From Streptococcus sp. zg-86 (GTDB taxonomy: Bacteria > Bacillota > Bacilli > Lactobacillales > Streptococcaceae): a stretch of 64,000 nucleotides of DNA. A program made the translations under genes and the position numbers. Positions 1-7,561 of this stretch are shown here, piece after piece. The stretch's first letter is position 1. Every line of letters begins with the position of its first letter. The stretch lies in the NCBI RefSeq assembly GCF_017639855.1, contig NZ_CP072115.1:620001-684000 (forward strand), in the 5' to 3' direction. The notes under the pieces are model-generated. The model had not been told where the DNA came from and did no database searches. It saw nothing but the letters and a program-made list of their open reading frames with translations.

Positions 1-1
1 A

Positions 2-49
2 GGTCGACAGGCGAATGTGGCAAGTGAAGCAGATTATCAGAATCTTTAA
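2..49 (+). CDS. 3' end of an unidentified upstream gene (partial)
   Basis: The window opens inside or just after a plus-strand gene. Two frames are open at the left edge. One ends with TAA at 47-49 (last residues EADYQNL) and uses codons typical of the neighbourhood. The other ends with TAA at 102-104 and is rich in rare AGG/AGA/ATA codons, although it stops closer to the terminator at 119. I prefer the first frame on codon use but cannot decide, and I cannot name the product. Confidence 0.25.
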   Translation, partial: GRQANVASEADYQNL

Positions 50-118
50 GCTGAATGCTTATTTGCACATATTAGCAGGATTGCCAAAAAATCGGATCAG
101 ATAATTTATTTAAACAAG

Positions 119-173
119 AAAAGCGAATAGGTGTCGTTTTCTGTCAATCAGAATCTACACTTATCCGCTTTTT
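119..173. terminator. Bidirectional terminator between the upstream gene and slrA
   Basis: AAAAGCGAATAGGTGT (119-134) pairs with ACACTTATCCGCTTTT (157-172), with two G-U pairs. T-rich runs lie on both sides, so it can stop transcription from the plus-strand gene on the left and from slrA on the right. Confidence 0.7.
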
Positions 174-205
174 ATGATGATGCTTAGATGTTTGTTTTGC
201 TATCT

Positions 206-1003
206 TTATTTTTTTACGTCAACATCCTTTATAATGTCAATTGCTTCAATTTTAATGTCTGTTTTTGGTTTGTCTTTGCTGTCTGTCTCAGTCGCTGCGA
301 TTTTATCTACAATCTCCATGCCTTCAATCACTTGTCCAAAGACCGTATAACCACCGTCTAGGTTTGGATTTCCTCCCTTTTTGTAGGCTTCTTTTATTTT
401 GGTTGGATATTTACTAGCATCTAGCTGTCCAGAAGTATCTTTGGGATTTTGATTGATGAAGAACTGGCTACCGTTGGTATTTGGACCAGCATTTGCCATG
501 GATAAAGCACCACGGATATTGTAGAGAAAGGCAGACTGTTCGTTCATAAAGCCATTTCCTTTGTCAATGTTCTTGTCTTTACCAGCCCAAATGGATTCTC
601 CGCCTGTACCATTTCCTTGAGGATCACCGCCTTGAATCATAAATCCATTGATGACACGGTGGAAAATCACTCCATTGTAATAGCCTTCTTTGGCATGGGT
701 CAGGAAATTTTCAACGGCCAAGGGAGCTTGTTCTGGGAAGAGTTTCAATTTAATATCCCCTTCGCTGGTCTTGATAAGAACAGCGGCTTCCGTATCTGCA
801 ATTTCCGTTGTCAATTGTGGGAAAGTCGCATCAGGATTGTTAATAGCGTAAGCCAAATCCTTGGCATATTGACTGGTAGCGGTTGTGTCAGAGCTTGCGG
901 CTGGGGCTGATGAAGGAGTTGAAGAAGTTGTGGTTGTAGAGTTAGTCGTACAAGCTGTTAGAATGAGGCTTGTAGCAAGCGCAAGTAATAGTCGTTTTTT
1001 CAT
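206..1003 (-). CDS. slrA: Cyclophilin-type peptidyl-prolyl isomerase lipoprotein (SlrA-like)
   Basis: This is a surface lipoprotein of 265 residues that should catalyse cis-trans isomerisation of proline bonds in exported proteins. A lipoprotein signal peptide ends in the lipobox LTAC with Cys18. A Ser/Thr/Ala-rich linker follows, then a cyclophilin domain from about residue 75 with the family motifs FHRVINGFMIQGGDP and NGSQFFI. The start at 1003 is chosen because GGAAAGGAA lies just upstream and the signal peptide begins there; the frame is open further upstream but without a ribosome site. It resembles pneumococcal SlrA closely from memory. It is transcribed alone, ending at the bidirectional hairpin at 119-173. 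Confidence 0.93.
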   Translation of the reverse strand: MKKRLLLALATSLILTACTTNSTTTTSSTPSSAPAASSDTTATSQYAKDLAYAINNPDATFPQLTTEIADTEAAVLIKTSEGDIKLKLFPEQAPLAVENFLTHAKEGYYNGVIFHRVINGFMIQGGDPQGNGTGGESIWAGKDKNIDKGNGFMNEQSAFLYNIRGALSMANAGPNTNGSQFFINQNPKDTSGQLDASKYPTKIKEAYKKGGNPNLDGGYTVFGQVIEGMEIVDKIAATETDSKDKPKTDIKIEAIDIIKDVDVKK

Positions 1004-1138
1004 AAGATTCCTTTCCGATTCATAGAGTAGTCCTATTGTAGCATGAATTGCTTTCTTTTTCAAAAATCGCATAAAAGGAGTATTTTTGAGTAAAATTTGA
1101 TATACTAATAGTATAAAGATTGAAAGGTGGATAGGGCT

Positions 1139-1474
1139 ATGGGTACATTATCAATGATTCCTGTTTGGTTTTTGTTAGTCTTTGCGATTGTTATTGGAAT
1201 GTTCCTATGGCGACTGGGCAGCTCTCTTTTTGAAGCTCTGCGAAACAATGCTTCTCCCAAGGAGGTTTTGTCTGCTAAGCTGATTAGCAAACGAACGCAT
1301 GTGCATGGCAATGAGGGAGCCTATACTGCTTACTATGTCACCTTTGAATTAGACAATGGTGAACGCCGGGAATTTCGGGTGAAAAGCCAAATCTATGCCC
1401 TATCTGCTGAAGGTGACAAGGGTGAAGTAACCTTCCAAGGGACACGCTTTCTTGACTTTAAGAGGCTTGACTAG
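1139..1474 (+). CDS. DUF2500 family protein, single-pass membrane
   Basis: A 111-residue protein with one N-terminal membrane segment (about residues 5-25) and a soluble beta-rich domain containing YYVTFELDNGERREF and GEVTFQGTRFL. That pattern fits the DUF2500 family, whose function is unknown. ATG at 1139 is preferred over the in-frame GTG at 1127 because GAAAGGTGG at 1122-1130 is then a well-placed ribosome site. It is followed 42 bp later by another small gene on the same strand, so the two may be cotranscribed. Confidence 0.8.
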   Translation: MGTLSMIPVWFLLVFAIVIGMFLWRLGSSLFEALRNNASPKEVLSAKLISKRTHVHGNEGAYTAYYVTFELDNGERREFRVKSQIYALSAEGDKGEVTFQGTRFLDFKRLD

Positions 1475-1516
1475 GAAATGTGGCAGAAATAGAGAGTGAG
1501 TGAGGTAGAATACGAT

Positions 1517-2056
1517 ATGACAGTAGAAGAGCAGGTAAGAGAACTTTACAAGGACCATGCTCGGATGCCCTATATTGCCCCAGACCGTGATTTAGCGACA
1601 TGGTTACTGGATGCAAAGCCTGTTCCCAAGCGGAATATGGAACCTTTAACAGACGGATTATTGGCAGGGGATATCATCCTTTTGTGGCGGATTCAGTTTG
1701 ATACCTTTACAACGGATTCGGTTTTTCCTAAGTATTTTGAGTATACTTACGGAATTGATGCGGCTAAGCATTTGGCAGATTTGGTGAAAAATGGCTACGC
1801 CGCTGTCGAAACAGCCTTTGATTCGTTGGATCATGTCAATGCGACCATGAAGAAAAATATGCTCAAAACAAAGAGTGTTACAGGTCTATCTAAAATGAAG
1901 GCAGCGGATCTGGATTTCGCTTTAAGAGAACAGTTTTCGGAAGAAGAATTAGCACAACTCTTTAGTGTTCGTGGCTATAAACTGACAACTAAGGGAGAAA
2001 CAGTCCTTGCAGCACATTCTGAGGTGATTGACCGTCATCCCAAGAAGAAATTTTAA
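1517..2056 (+). CDS. Hypothetical protein with a SAP-like C-terminus
   Basis: An acidic protein of 179 residues from ATG 1517; a GTG at 1496 would add seven residues. ATG 1517 is preferred because GTGAGTGAGG lies just upstream. No signal peptide or membrane segment is visible. The last 50 residues (ADLDFALREQFSEEELAQLF, then LTTKGETVLAAH) resemble the helix-turn-helix pattern of SAP-like modules in phage and Firmicute proteins. That is a weak resemblance and no function is assigned. It sits between a DUF2500 gene and a PspC gene on the same strand. Confidence 0.7.
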   Translation: MTVEEQVRELYKDHARMPYIAPDRDLATWLLDAKPVPKRNMEPLTDGLLAGDIILLWRIQFDTFTTDSVFPKYFEYTYGIDAAKHLADLVKNGYAAVETAFDSLDHVNATMKKNMLKTKSVTGLSKMKAADLDFALREQFSEEELAQLFSVRGYKLTTKGETVLAAHSEVIDRHPKKKF

Positions 2057-2118
2057 GGATTGAGATTGTTCAAAGATAAGTTATTTAGTCATACATGAAG
2101 AGAAAAGGAGAAAAGAGT

Positions 2119-2334
2119 ATGCAAAAACGATTGATGCGTGATCGATATGATGTAAAAATTGCAGGAGTATGTGCGGGAATTGCCAAGTATTTTGACTTGG
2201 ACCCGACTCTTGTGCGTGTGATATGGGGAGTTTTAGCCTTTGCCTATGGCTTTGGTGTCATTCCTTATTTAATCTGTTGGTGGGTAATGCCAGTTGATAA
2301 TGGACAAGATGATGACCAAGAGATTATTTTTTAA
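2119..2334 (+). CDS. PspC domain protein, small membrane stress protein
   Basis: A 71-residue PspC-family protein. The N-terminus carries the family pattern KIAGVCAGIAKYFDLDPTLV, followed by one membrane helix (about residues 35-58, IWGVLAFAYGFGVIPYLICW) and an acidic tail DDDQEIIF. In other bacteria PspC domains act in envelope-stress sensing; here only family membership is visible. ATG 2119 is preferred over 2095 because AAAAGGAG at 2103-2110 precedes it. Confidence 0.88.
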   Translation: MQKRLMRDRYDVKIAGVCAGIAKYFDLDPTLVRVIWGVLAFAYGFGVIPYLICWWVMPVDNGQDDDQEIIF

Positions 2335-2434
2335 ACTGGAAACAGCTGTACGATGAAACATTACAATAGGATGACAGAGAAAACAAACAGATGACAACTA
2401 TTTCTTTCTGTGACAGCTAAAATACAGTTTCATG

Positions 2435-2457
2435 AAAAAGGCTTAAAATGCCTTTTT
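2435..2457 (+). terminator. Short terminator upstream of sip
   Basis: AAAAAGGC, loop TTAAAAT, GCCTTTTTT. It lies about 100 bp after the PspC gene and isolates sip, whose own extended -10 (TGG-TAAGAT) lies near 2473. Confidence 0.75.
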
Positions 2458-2508
2458 TGTTTTCGAAATTATGGTAAGATGGTCTCTATCACAAAAGAAA
2501 AGGAAGAA

Positions 2509-3576
2509 ATGATGTCTTTAAACGTAACGAAAAAAACAATGCTATTTTCAACCCTTGCCCTATCCCTATTTACTGCGACAACGCAGGCAGATGAATTAAC
2601 AGAGCAATGGATTCCTCGATCAGTAGAAGAAATTCAAAGAGATATGTTCTCTCAGGCAAACAAGCAGACCTATACGATTCAATATGGAGACACACTCAGT
2701 GCCATTGCAGAAGCCCTTAATATTGATATGACAGTCTTAGCTAATATTAATAAGATTGCAAATATCAATTTGATTTTTCCAGAAACAGTCTTAACGGTCA
2801 CAACTGGTCCTCAAGAAGAAGTTAGCACAATCGAAATTCAAACTCCTCAGACAGACAAGGACGAAGAGCAAGTCACTGCCAAAGTTGATTTAGAAAAAAA
2901 TGAAGTAGTTGTCAATGACCAAATAGTGCCAGTCCAAGACTTGACAGACCAGGTAGACTCGCCAGAAGCACCGGTTTCTCCAAATGCAGAGGAAGACTCT
3001 CATCAAACTCAAGAAGCAGAAGCTACTCCAAATCCCCAAAGTGCACCAGCTACTGTAGAAATGAATCAAGCCGAAGCTCCTGCTGAAACGACTGTTGCTG
3101 AAGAGAATCCAGTAGTAACAGAAGCTCCTGTTGAAACAAGTTCTGCCCCTACTCCAGCTCCAGTTCAACCTCAATCTGCACCAACGAGTGCTCTGGCAGA
3201 CTTTGCTGCTATTGGTGCCGCAAATCCTGCTAATGCAGGTCTTCAACCGCAAACAGCGGCATTCAAGGAAGAAGTAGCTAGTATTTATGGGCTAAGTGCT
3301 TTTAGTCTTTACCGTCCGGGTGATAGCGGAGATCATGGTAAAGGTCTTGCAGTTGACTTTATGGTTGGAAACAATGAAGCCCTAGGTGATCAGGTTGCGA
3401 ATTATTCGATTCAAAACATAGCTAGCAAGAATATTTCTTATATCATTTGGAAACAACGCTTTTATGCTCCTTATCCAAATATCTATGGTCCAGCTAATAC
3501 TTGGAACCTAATGCCTGACCGTGGTAGTGTTACCGAAAATCACTTTGACCACGTTCATGTGTCGATGAATCCATAA
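2509..3576 (+). CDS. sip: Sip-like LysM surface protein
   Basis: A secreted cell-wall protein of 355 residues related to the group B streptococcal surface immunogenic protein Sip. A signal peptide (about residues 1-28) is followed by one LysM domain (about 53-98, YTIQYGDTLSAIAEALNIDM), which binds peptidoglycan. Next comes an Ala/Pro/Glu/Thr-rich linker (about 100-230) and the conserved C-terminal domain (about 235-355) containing YRPGDSGDHGKGLAVDFMVG, YGPANTWN and HFDHVHVS. The same order and wording occur in Sip as I remember it. The C-terminal domain has histidines and aspartates but no proven enzymatic activity. The start is the first of two adjacent ATGs (2509, 2512) after AAAAGGAAG. A terminator follows at 3592. 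Confidence 0.92.
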   Translation: MMSLNVTKKTMLFSTLALSLFTATTQADELTEQWIPRSVEEIQRDMFSQANKQTYTIQYGDTLSAIAEALNIDMTVLANINKIANINLIFPETVLTVTTGPQEEVSTIEIQTPQTDKDEEQVTAKVDLEKNEVVVNDQIVPVQDLTDQVDSPEAPVSPNAEEDSHQTQEAEATPNPQSAPATVEMNQAEAPAETTVAEENPVVTEAPVETSSAPTPAPVQPQSAPTSALADFAAIGAANPANAGLQPQTAAFKEEVASIYGLSAFSLYRPGDSGDHGKGLAVDFMVGNNEALGDQVANYSIQNIASKNISYIIWKQRFYAPYPNIYGPANTWNLMPDRGSVTENHFDHVHVSMNP

Positions 3577-3591
3577 ACGATTTATACTTAT

Positions 3592-3628
3592 AAACTCTCC
3601 AATCAACTCTGCTTGTTGGGGAGTTTTT
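3592..3628 (+). terminator. sip terminator
   Basis: AACTCTCCAATCAA and TTGTTGGGGAGTTTTT form an imperfect 13-bp stem ending in five T residues, 16 bp after the sip stop codon. Confidence 0.8.
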
Positions 3629-3663
3629 GTCATCAAGCCAATACTAGACCTACCAGTAAAGTA

Positions 3664-3679
3664 TGGTATAATAGAAGCA
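3664..3679 (+). promoter_or_regulatory. Extended -10 promoter fused to the ftsK start codon
   Basis: TGG-TATAAT (TATAAT at 3667-3672) is followed by six bases (AGAAGC) and then ATG at 3679. A start site at the usual distance would fall on the A of ATG, giving a leaderless mRNA. No ribosome-binding sequence precedes the ATG. The same layout occurs before the HAD gene at 36509 and polA at 55471. Confidence 0.65.
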
Positions 3680-6009
3680 TGGCAAGACAAAATCAGACAA
3701 ACAGAGGGCGGAACACGCGACGCCCAACAAAGGGTGAATTAGCCCGACAAGCAAAAATCAAATCTATTTTTCTACGGTTTTCAGTGGTTGTATTTCTTCT
3801 CTTTGCTACAAGCAGATTAGGAGTTTTTGGCGTGACAGCCTACAATCTCTTTCGGTTAGTAGCTGGTAGCGCAGCCTATATTCTGATTGCAGCGATTTTT
3901 ATCTATACTCTTTTTTCAACTAAGTTACGCCAGAGAGAAGGAATGATTTCTGGTTTCTGGCTGGTATTGGCTGGAATTTTACTGGAATATCAAGCCTATT
4001 TTGATCTTTTATATAAGAAAAAAGATTTGCTACACCATACCTTTCAACTAGCCCTATCAGACCTTTCTGCCTTTCGAGTAAAGGAATTTTTGGGTGGCGG
4101 TCTGCTAGGTGGCGGTCTGTATGTGCCCGTTTCTTTCTTATTTGCAACCTTGGGTACTTTTTTCATCGGCGTACTCTTGATTGCCTTTGGACTGTTTTTT
4201 ATGAGTCCGTGGTCGATTTATGATCTAGCAGATGGTGCAGTTTATTTGCGGGACAAATACCGAGAGGGAGCAGCGATTCGGGCAGAAAAACGTGCTATAA
4301 AGGCAGAAGAAAAAGCTCAGCGCCAAGCAGAGGCAGAAGCCAAACGATTGGTAGAAGAGCAAAATGAGCCAGTAGAGCTTGGAGCTTTTGAACCAGTAGA
4401 ACTTCCTATGGTTGATAGAGAAACAGGCGAAATTCTCGAAGCAGAAGAACGAGAGATTCCAATATTAGCAGAAGAGCGTGTCGAATCCTTTGAGGATGAC
4501 TTCCCTGTCTTGTTAGCTGATGAAGAAGAAATTTTCGAAGAACTAAGAGCAGAAGAAATTGCACTCGATTTCAAACCAAAAGCCCAATTGGCCTACAAAT
4601 TACCGACAATTGATCTTTTTGCACCAATAAAAGTCAAAAGTCAAGCAAATGAAAAGAAAATCGTCCGTCAAAATATCAAGGTCTTGGAAGATACCTTTGC
4701 AAGTTTTGGAATCAAAGTAGTGGTTGAGCGGGCAGAAATCGGCCCGTCAGTAACTAAATATGAGGTGAAACCTGCAGTTGGTGTGAGGGTGAATCGGATT
4801 TCCAATCTGGCAGATGATTTGGCCCTAGCCCTTGCAGCGAAGGATGTTCGGATTGAAGCACCGATTCCAGGAAAATCTTTGGTCGGTATTGAAGTGCCAA
4901 ACTCAGAAGTTGCGATGGTACCGTTTAGAGAATTATGGGAACAAGCAAAAACTTCTTCAACTAAATTATTGGATATTCCACTTGGTAAGGCAGTAAACGG
5001 CTCCGTACGTTCCTTTGATTTGGCTCGTATGCCGCATTTATTGGTCGCTGGTTCAACAGGTTCAGGAAAATCTGTTGCGGTGAATGGGATTATTGCTTCC
5101 ATTTTGATGAAGGCAGGACCAGATCAGGTGAAATTTATGATGATTGATCCTAAAATGGTTGAATTATCGGTGTATAATGATATTCCTCATCTTCTGATTC
5201 CCGTTGTGACTAATCCTCGGAAAGCTGCGCGAGCACTCCAAAAAGTCGTTGATGAAATGGAAAAACGCTATGAACTCTTTAGCCATTTAGGCGTTCGGAA
5301 CCTCGAAGGCTATAACACAAAAGTTGCAGAATTTAACTGTAACTCAGATGAAAAGCAAATTCCTCTGCCATTGATTGTGGTCATTGTAGATGAATTAGCA
5401 GACTTGATGATGGTAGCCAGCAAGGAAGTAGAAGATGCTATTATTCGCCTTGGACAAAAGGCGCGGGCAGCTGGTATTCACATGATTCTCGCAACCCAGC
5501 GTCCATCGGTTGATGTCATATCTGGTTTGATTAAGGCAAATGTTCCGTCTCGGATTGCCTTTGCTGTATCAAGTGGAACGGATAGTCGTACGATTTTGGA
5601 TGAAAATGGTGCAGAGAAATTATTGGGTCGAGGCGATATGCTCTTTAAACCCATTGATGAAAATCATCCTGTCCGCTTACAAGGTTCCTTTATTTCAGAT
5701 GGTGATGTTGAAGCGATTGTGAGCTTTATTAAACACCAAGCAGAAGCTGAGTACGATGAGTCCTTTGACCCTGGTGAAGTAACAGAAGGAGACTTTGAGG
5801 GTGCAACAGGTGATAGCGGTGGTGATCCGCTCTTTGAAGAAGCAAGAGCCTTGGTTGTTGAAACGCAAAAAGCCAGCGCTTCTATGATTCAACGTCGCTT
5901 ATCGGTTGGCTTTAATCGTGCAACTCGCTTGATGGAAGAATTGGAAGCTGCCGGTGTGATTGGTCCTGCTGAAGGAACGAAACCAAGAAAGGTATTGGAA
6001 ACGCAATGA
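3679..6009 (+). CDS. ftsK: DNA translocase FtsK/SpoIIIE
   Basis: A septal, membrane-anchored DNA pump of 776 residues that clears chromosome ends from the closing division septum. About four membrane helices occupy residues 28-180, followed by an acidic Glu/Ala-rich linker. The motor domain has Walker A GSTGSGKS near residue 460, the FtsK pattern MMIDPKMVELSVYNDIPHLL, and Walker B IVVIVDELADLMM near 570. A C-terminal winged-helix gamma domain (about 705-770, ASASMIQRRLSVGFNRATRL) recognises orienting DNA sequences. The frame is open upstream to 3613, but the start at 3679 fits the family N-terminus (basic MARQNQTNRGRN). It has no Shine-Dalgarno and is probably leaderless. The stop overlaps the next gene as ATGA. 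Confidence 0.96.
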   Translation: MARQNQTNRGRNTRRPTKGELARQAKIKSIFLRFSVVVFLLFATSRLGVFGVTAYNLFRLVAGSAAYILIAAIFIYTLFSTKLRQREGMISGFWLVLAGILLEYQAYFDLLYKKKDLLHHTFQLALSDLSAFRVKEFLGGGLLGGGLYVPVSFLFATLGTFFIGVLLIAFGLFFMSPWSIYDLADGAVYLRDKYREGAAIRAEKRAIKAEEKAQRQAEAEAKRLVEEQNEPVELGAFEPVELPMVDRETGEILEAEEREIPILAEERVESFEDDFPVLLADEEEIFEELRAEEIALDFKPKAQLAYKLPTIDLFAPIKVKSQANEKKIVRQNIKVLEDTFASFGIKVVVERAEIGPSVTKYEVKPAVGVRVNRISNLADDLALALAAKDVRIEAPIPGKSLVGIEVPNSEVAMVPFRELWEQAKTSSTKLLDIPLGKAVNGSVRSFDLARMPHLLVAGSTGSGKSVAVNGIIASILMKAGPDQVKFMMIDPKMVELSVYNDIPHLLIPVVTNPRKAARALQKVVDEMEKRYELFSHLGVRNLEGYNTKVAEFNCNSDEKQIPLPLIVVIVDELADLMMVASKEVEDAIIRLGQKARAAGIHMILATQRPSVDVISGLIKANVPSRIAFAVSSGTDSRTILDENGAEKLLGRGDMLFKPIDENHPVRLQGSFISDGDVEAIVSFIKHQAEAEYDESFDPGEVTEGDFEGATGDSGGDPLFEEARALVVETQKASASMIQRRLSVGFNRATRLMEELEAAGVIGPAEGTKPRKVLETQ

Positions 6010-6395
6010 TGCTATTAGACACCCTACATCATATTGCCATTATCGGTAGTGATTACCAAAAGACAAAAGAATTTTATGTCGATAAGCTAGGCTTTGAACA
6101 ACTAGATGAGCATATCCGACCAGAAAAGAATGATATTCTCTTCAACGTTCGCAAAGGAAATATGGTACTCGAAATCTTTATTAAACCAAATGCCCCCAAA
6201 CGACCACCCATGCCTCAACCAGAACATACAGGCTTACGTCACCTTGCCTTCAAAGTAGCAGATGTCGAAAAATGTTTGATGGAGTTTGATCAATTAAACA
6301 TCCCCCATGAACTCTTACGCTATGACGACTTTGACGGCAGAAAAATGGCCTTCTTCTTTGACCCAGACGGCCTCCCTTTGGAAATACATGAGTGA
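6006..6395 (+). CDS. VOC superfamily protein (glyoxalase-like)
   Basis: A 129-residue protein of the vicinal-oxygen-chelate fold. The N-terminal motif LHHIAIIGSDYQKTKEFYVDKLGF and the later TGLRHLAFKV and FFFDPDGLPLEIHE supply the paired His/Glu metal positions typical of GloA-like and YaeR-like proteins. The substrate is unknown. It overlaps the ftsK stop codon by the ATGA arrangement (an alternative ATG is at 6009), so it is translationally coupled to ftsK. A strong terminator follows directly. Confidence 0.88.
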   Translation: MMLLDTLHHIAIIGSDYQKTKEFYVDKLGFEQLDEHIRPEKNDILFNVRKGNMVLEIFIKPNAPKRPPMPQPEHTGLRHLAFKVADVEKCLMEFDQLNIPHELLRYDDFDGRKMAFFFDPDGLPLEIHE

Positions 6396-6396
6396 G

Positions 6397-6424
6397 AAAA
6401 AAACAGCCCAGTGGGCTGTTTTTT
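6397..6424 (+). terminator. ftsK-VOC operon terminator
   Basis: AAAAAAACAGCCCA and TGGGCTGTTTTTT form a perfect hairpin ending in a T run, starting right after the stop codon. It is symmetrical and could work in both directions. Confidence 0.9.
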
Positions 6425-6500
6425 CACGAGCCAAGAAACGCAAGAGCGAATTGACAGCGCAGCAAGAGAGAGGGGATATTACCAGAATCTAGTTGTTGCA

Positions 6501-6528
6501 AAAAGAAAAAACGCTCCTTCATGGAGCG
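6501..6528 (-). terminator. Terminator of the DUF3397 gene
   Basis: Read on the minus strand, CGCTCC-ATGAAGG-AGCG is followed by TTTTTTCTTTTT. It lies 4 bp after the stop codon of the minus-strand gene ending at 6533. Confidence 0.85.
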
Positions 6529-6532
6529 ATAA

Positions 6533-6889
6533 TTAGCTTTTGATTGTAAATAAGGCAATGACAAGTGCAAGATACATGAAGAAGGTGAGAATGAAGCCTG
6601 CCCGCCAAAAGAATTTGAAAAAGCGATGATAGGAAAAATGCCGCTTTTTAAATAAAAAGAAGTAAGTAATCATCAGTGTCAAAATAGAGAGCGCCAAAAC
6701 CAGTTGGGGCAATAGGCTGTGATAATACACTTTGTCCGAGATTAAATAAAATTCGAAGGCATAGATAGGAAAAGCAATATCTGCGAAGTTCCAGCCCTTT
6801 TTCTGTAGTTTGAACAACTTGACTACTAAAAGAGAGATTATCAATGGAAGAATCAAAAAGAGTATAGAAGCAATTTTCAAGAATATCAT
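6533..6889 (-). CDS. DUF3397 family integral membrane protein
   Basis: A 118-residue protein with four predicted membrane helices and basic loops (KLFKLQKKGWNF, FKKRHFSYHRFFKFFWRAG). The length and layout match the DUF3397 family of Firmicutes, whose function is unknown. It is a single-gene unit transcribed away from rplK, with its own terminator at 6501-6528. Confidence 0.8.
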   Translation of the reverse strand: MIFLKIASILFLILPLIISLLVVKLFKLQKKGWNFADIAFPIYAFEFYLISDKVYYHSLLPQLVLALSILTLMITYFFLFKKRHFSYHRFFKFFWRAGFILTFFMYLALVIALFTIKS

Positions 6890-6932
6890 AGCTTTATTCT
6901 ATAAAAAAACTAAGAAAAAGTAAACATAAAGC

Positions 6933-6960
6933 TTGATTTTTTGCGAAAATACTGTATAAT
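6933..6960 (+). promoter_or_regulatory. rplK promoter
   Basis: TTGATT at 6933-6938 and TATAAT at 6955-6960 with a 16-bp spacer. The implied transcript has a leader of about 75 nt containing the hairpins described next. Confidence 0.75.
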
Positions 6961-6987
6961 GAGAAGGTATGTGAAAATCACATATTT

Positions 6988-7024
6988 GTGGGAGGTAAAA
7001 ATCTTTAATTACCGCAAAAACCAC
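6988..7024 (+). promoter_or_regulatory. Structured rplK leader, candidate L1-responsive element
   Basis: GTGG at 6988-6991 pairs with CCAC at 7021-7024, and inside it GGTAA pairs with TTACC. The motif GTGGGAG recurs in front of rplA at 7517. L1 autoregulating the L11 operon through an mRNA site is established in Escherichia coli; that this element is the equivalent is inference. Confidence 0.45.
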
Positions 7025-7041
7025 AATAGGAGGATTTAAAG

Positions 7042-7467
7042 ATGGCTAAAAAAGTCGAAAAACTTGTAAAACTTCAAATTCCTGCAGGTAAAGCTACTCC
7101 AGCTCCACCGGTTGGACCAGCACTTGGTCAAGCAGGGATCAATATCATGGGATTCACTAAGGAATTTAACGCTCGTACAGCTGATCAAGCTGGTATGATT
7201 ATCCCAGTTGTAATCTCAGTATATGAAGATAAATCATTTGATTTCATCTGTAAAACACCACCAGCTGCTGTTTTGTTGAAAAAAGCTGCAGGTGTTGAAA
7301 AAGGTTCAGGTACACCAAACAAAACAAAAGTTGCAACAGTTACTCGTGCGCAAGTACAAGAAATTGCTGAAACTAAAATGCCAGATTTGAACGCTGCAAA
7401 CCTTGAGTCTGCAATGCGTATGATCGAAGGTACTGCTCGTTCTATGGGATTCACTGTTGTTGACTAA
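7042..7467 (+). CDS. rplK: 50S ribosomal protein L11
   Basis: A 141-residue ribosomal protein of the GTPase-associated centre; it binds 23S rRNA with L10 and takes part in the stringent response through RelA. The N-terminal domain has PAGKATPAPPVGPALGQAGI, including the proline-rich methylated region; the C-terminal RNA-binding domain ends with MRMIEGTARSMGFTVVD. AGGAGG lies 8 bp upstream. It forms an operon with rplA 94 bp downstream, as in most bacteria. Confidence 0.99.
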   Translation: MAKKVEKLVKLQIPAGKATPAPPVGPALGQAGINIMGFTKEFNARTADQAGMIIPVVISVYEDKSFDFICKTPPAAVLLKKAAGVEKGSGTPNKTKVATVTRAQVQEIAETKMPDLNAANLESAMRMIEGTARSMGFTVVD

Positions 7468-7477
7468 TCAATGACAC

Positions 7478-7543
7478 CCCACAACCCGCAAGACTTCATC
7501 ATTTCTGATGAGTGACGTGGGAGATGAAAATCGATATGACCAC
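7478..7543 (+). promoter_or_regulatory. Structured rplK-rplA spacer with alternative pairings
   Basis: Three pairings are visible. CCCAC (7478-7482) can pair with GTGGG (7517-7521). TCATCA (7496-7501) pairs with TGATGA (7506-7511). GTGG (7517-7520) can instead pair with CCAC (7540-7543). The first and third exclude each other because both use 7517-7520. The GTGGGAG motif matches that in the rplK leader. Confidence 0.4.
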
Positions 7544-7561
7544 ATTACAAGGAGAATAAAA

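Noticed and set aside
4668..5102. 144-residue minus-strand open frame inside ftsK
   Set aside because: Shadow of the conserved FtsK motor domain; composition is not protein-like and no start signal is present.
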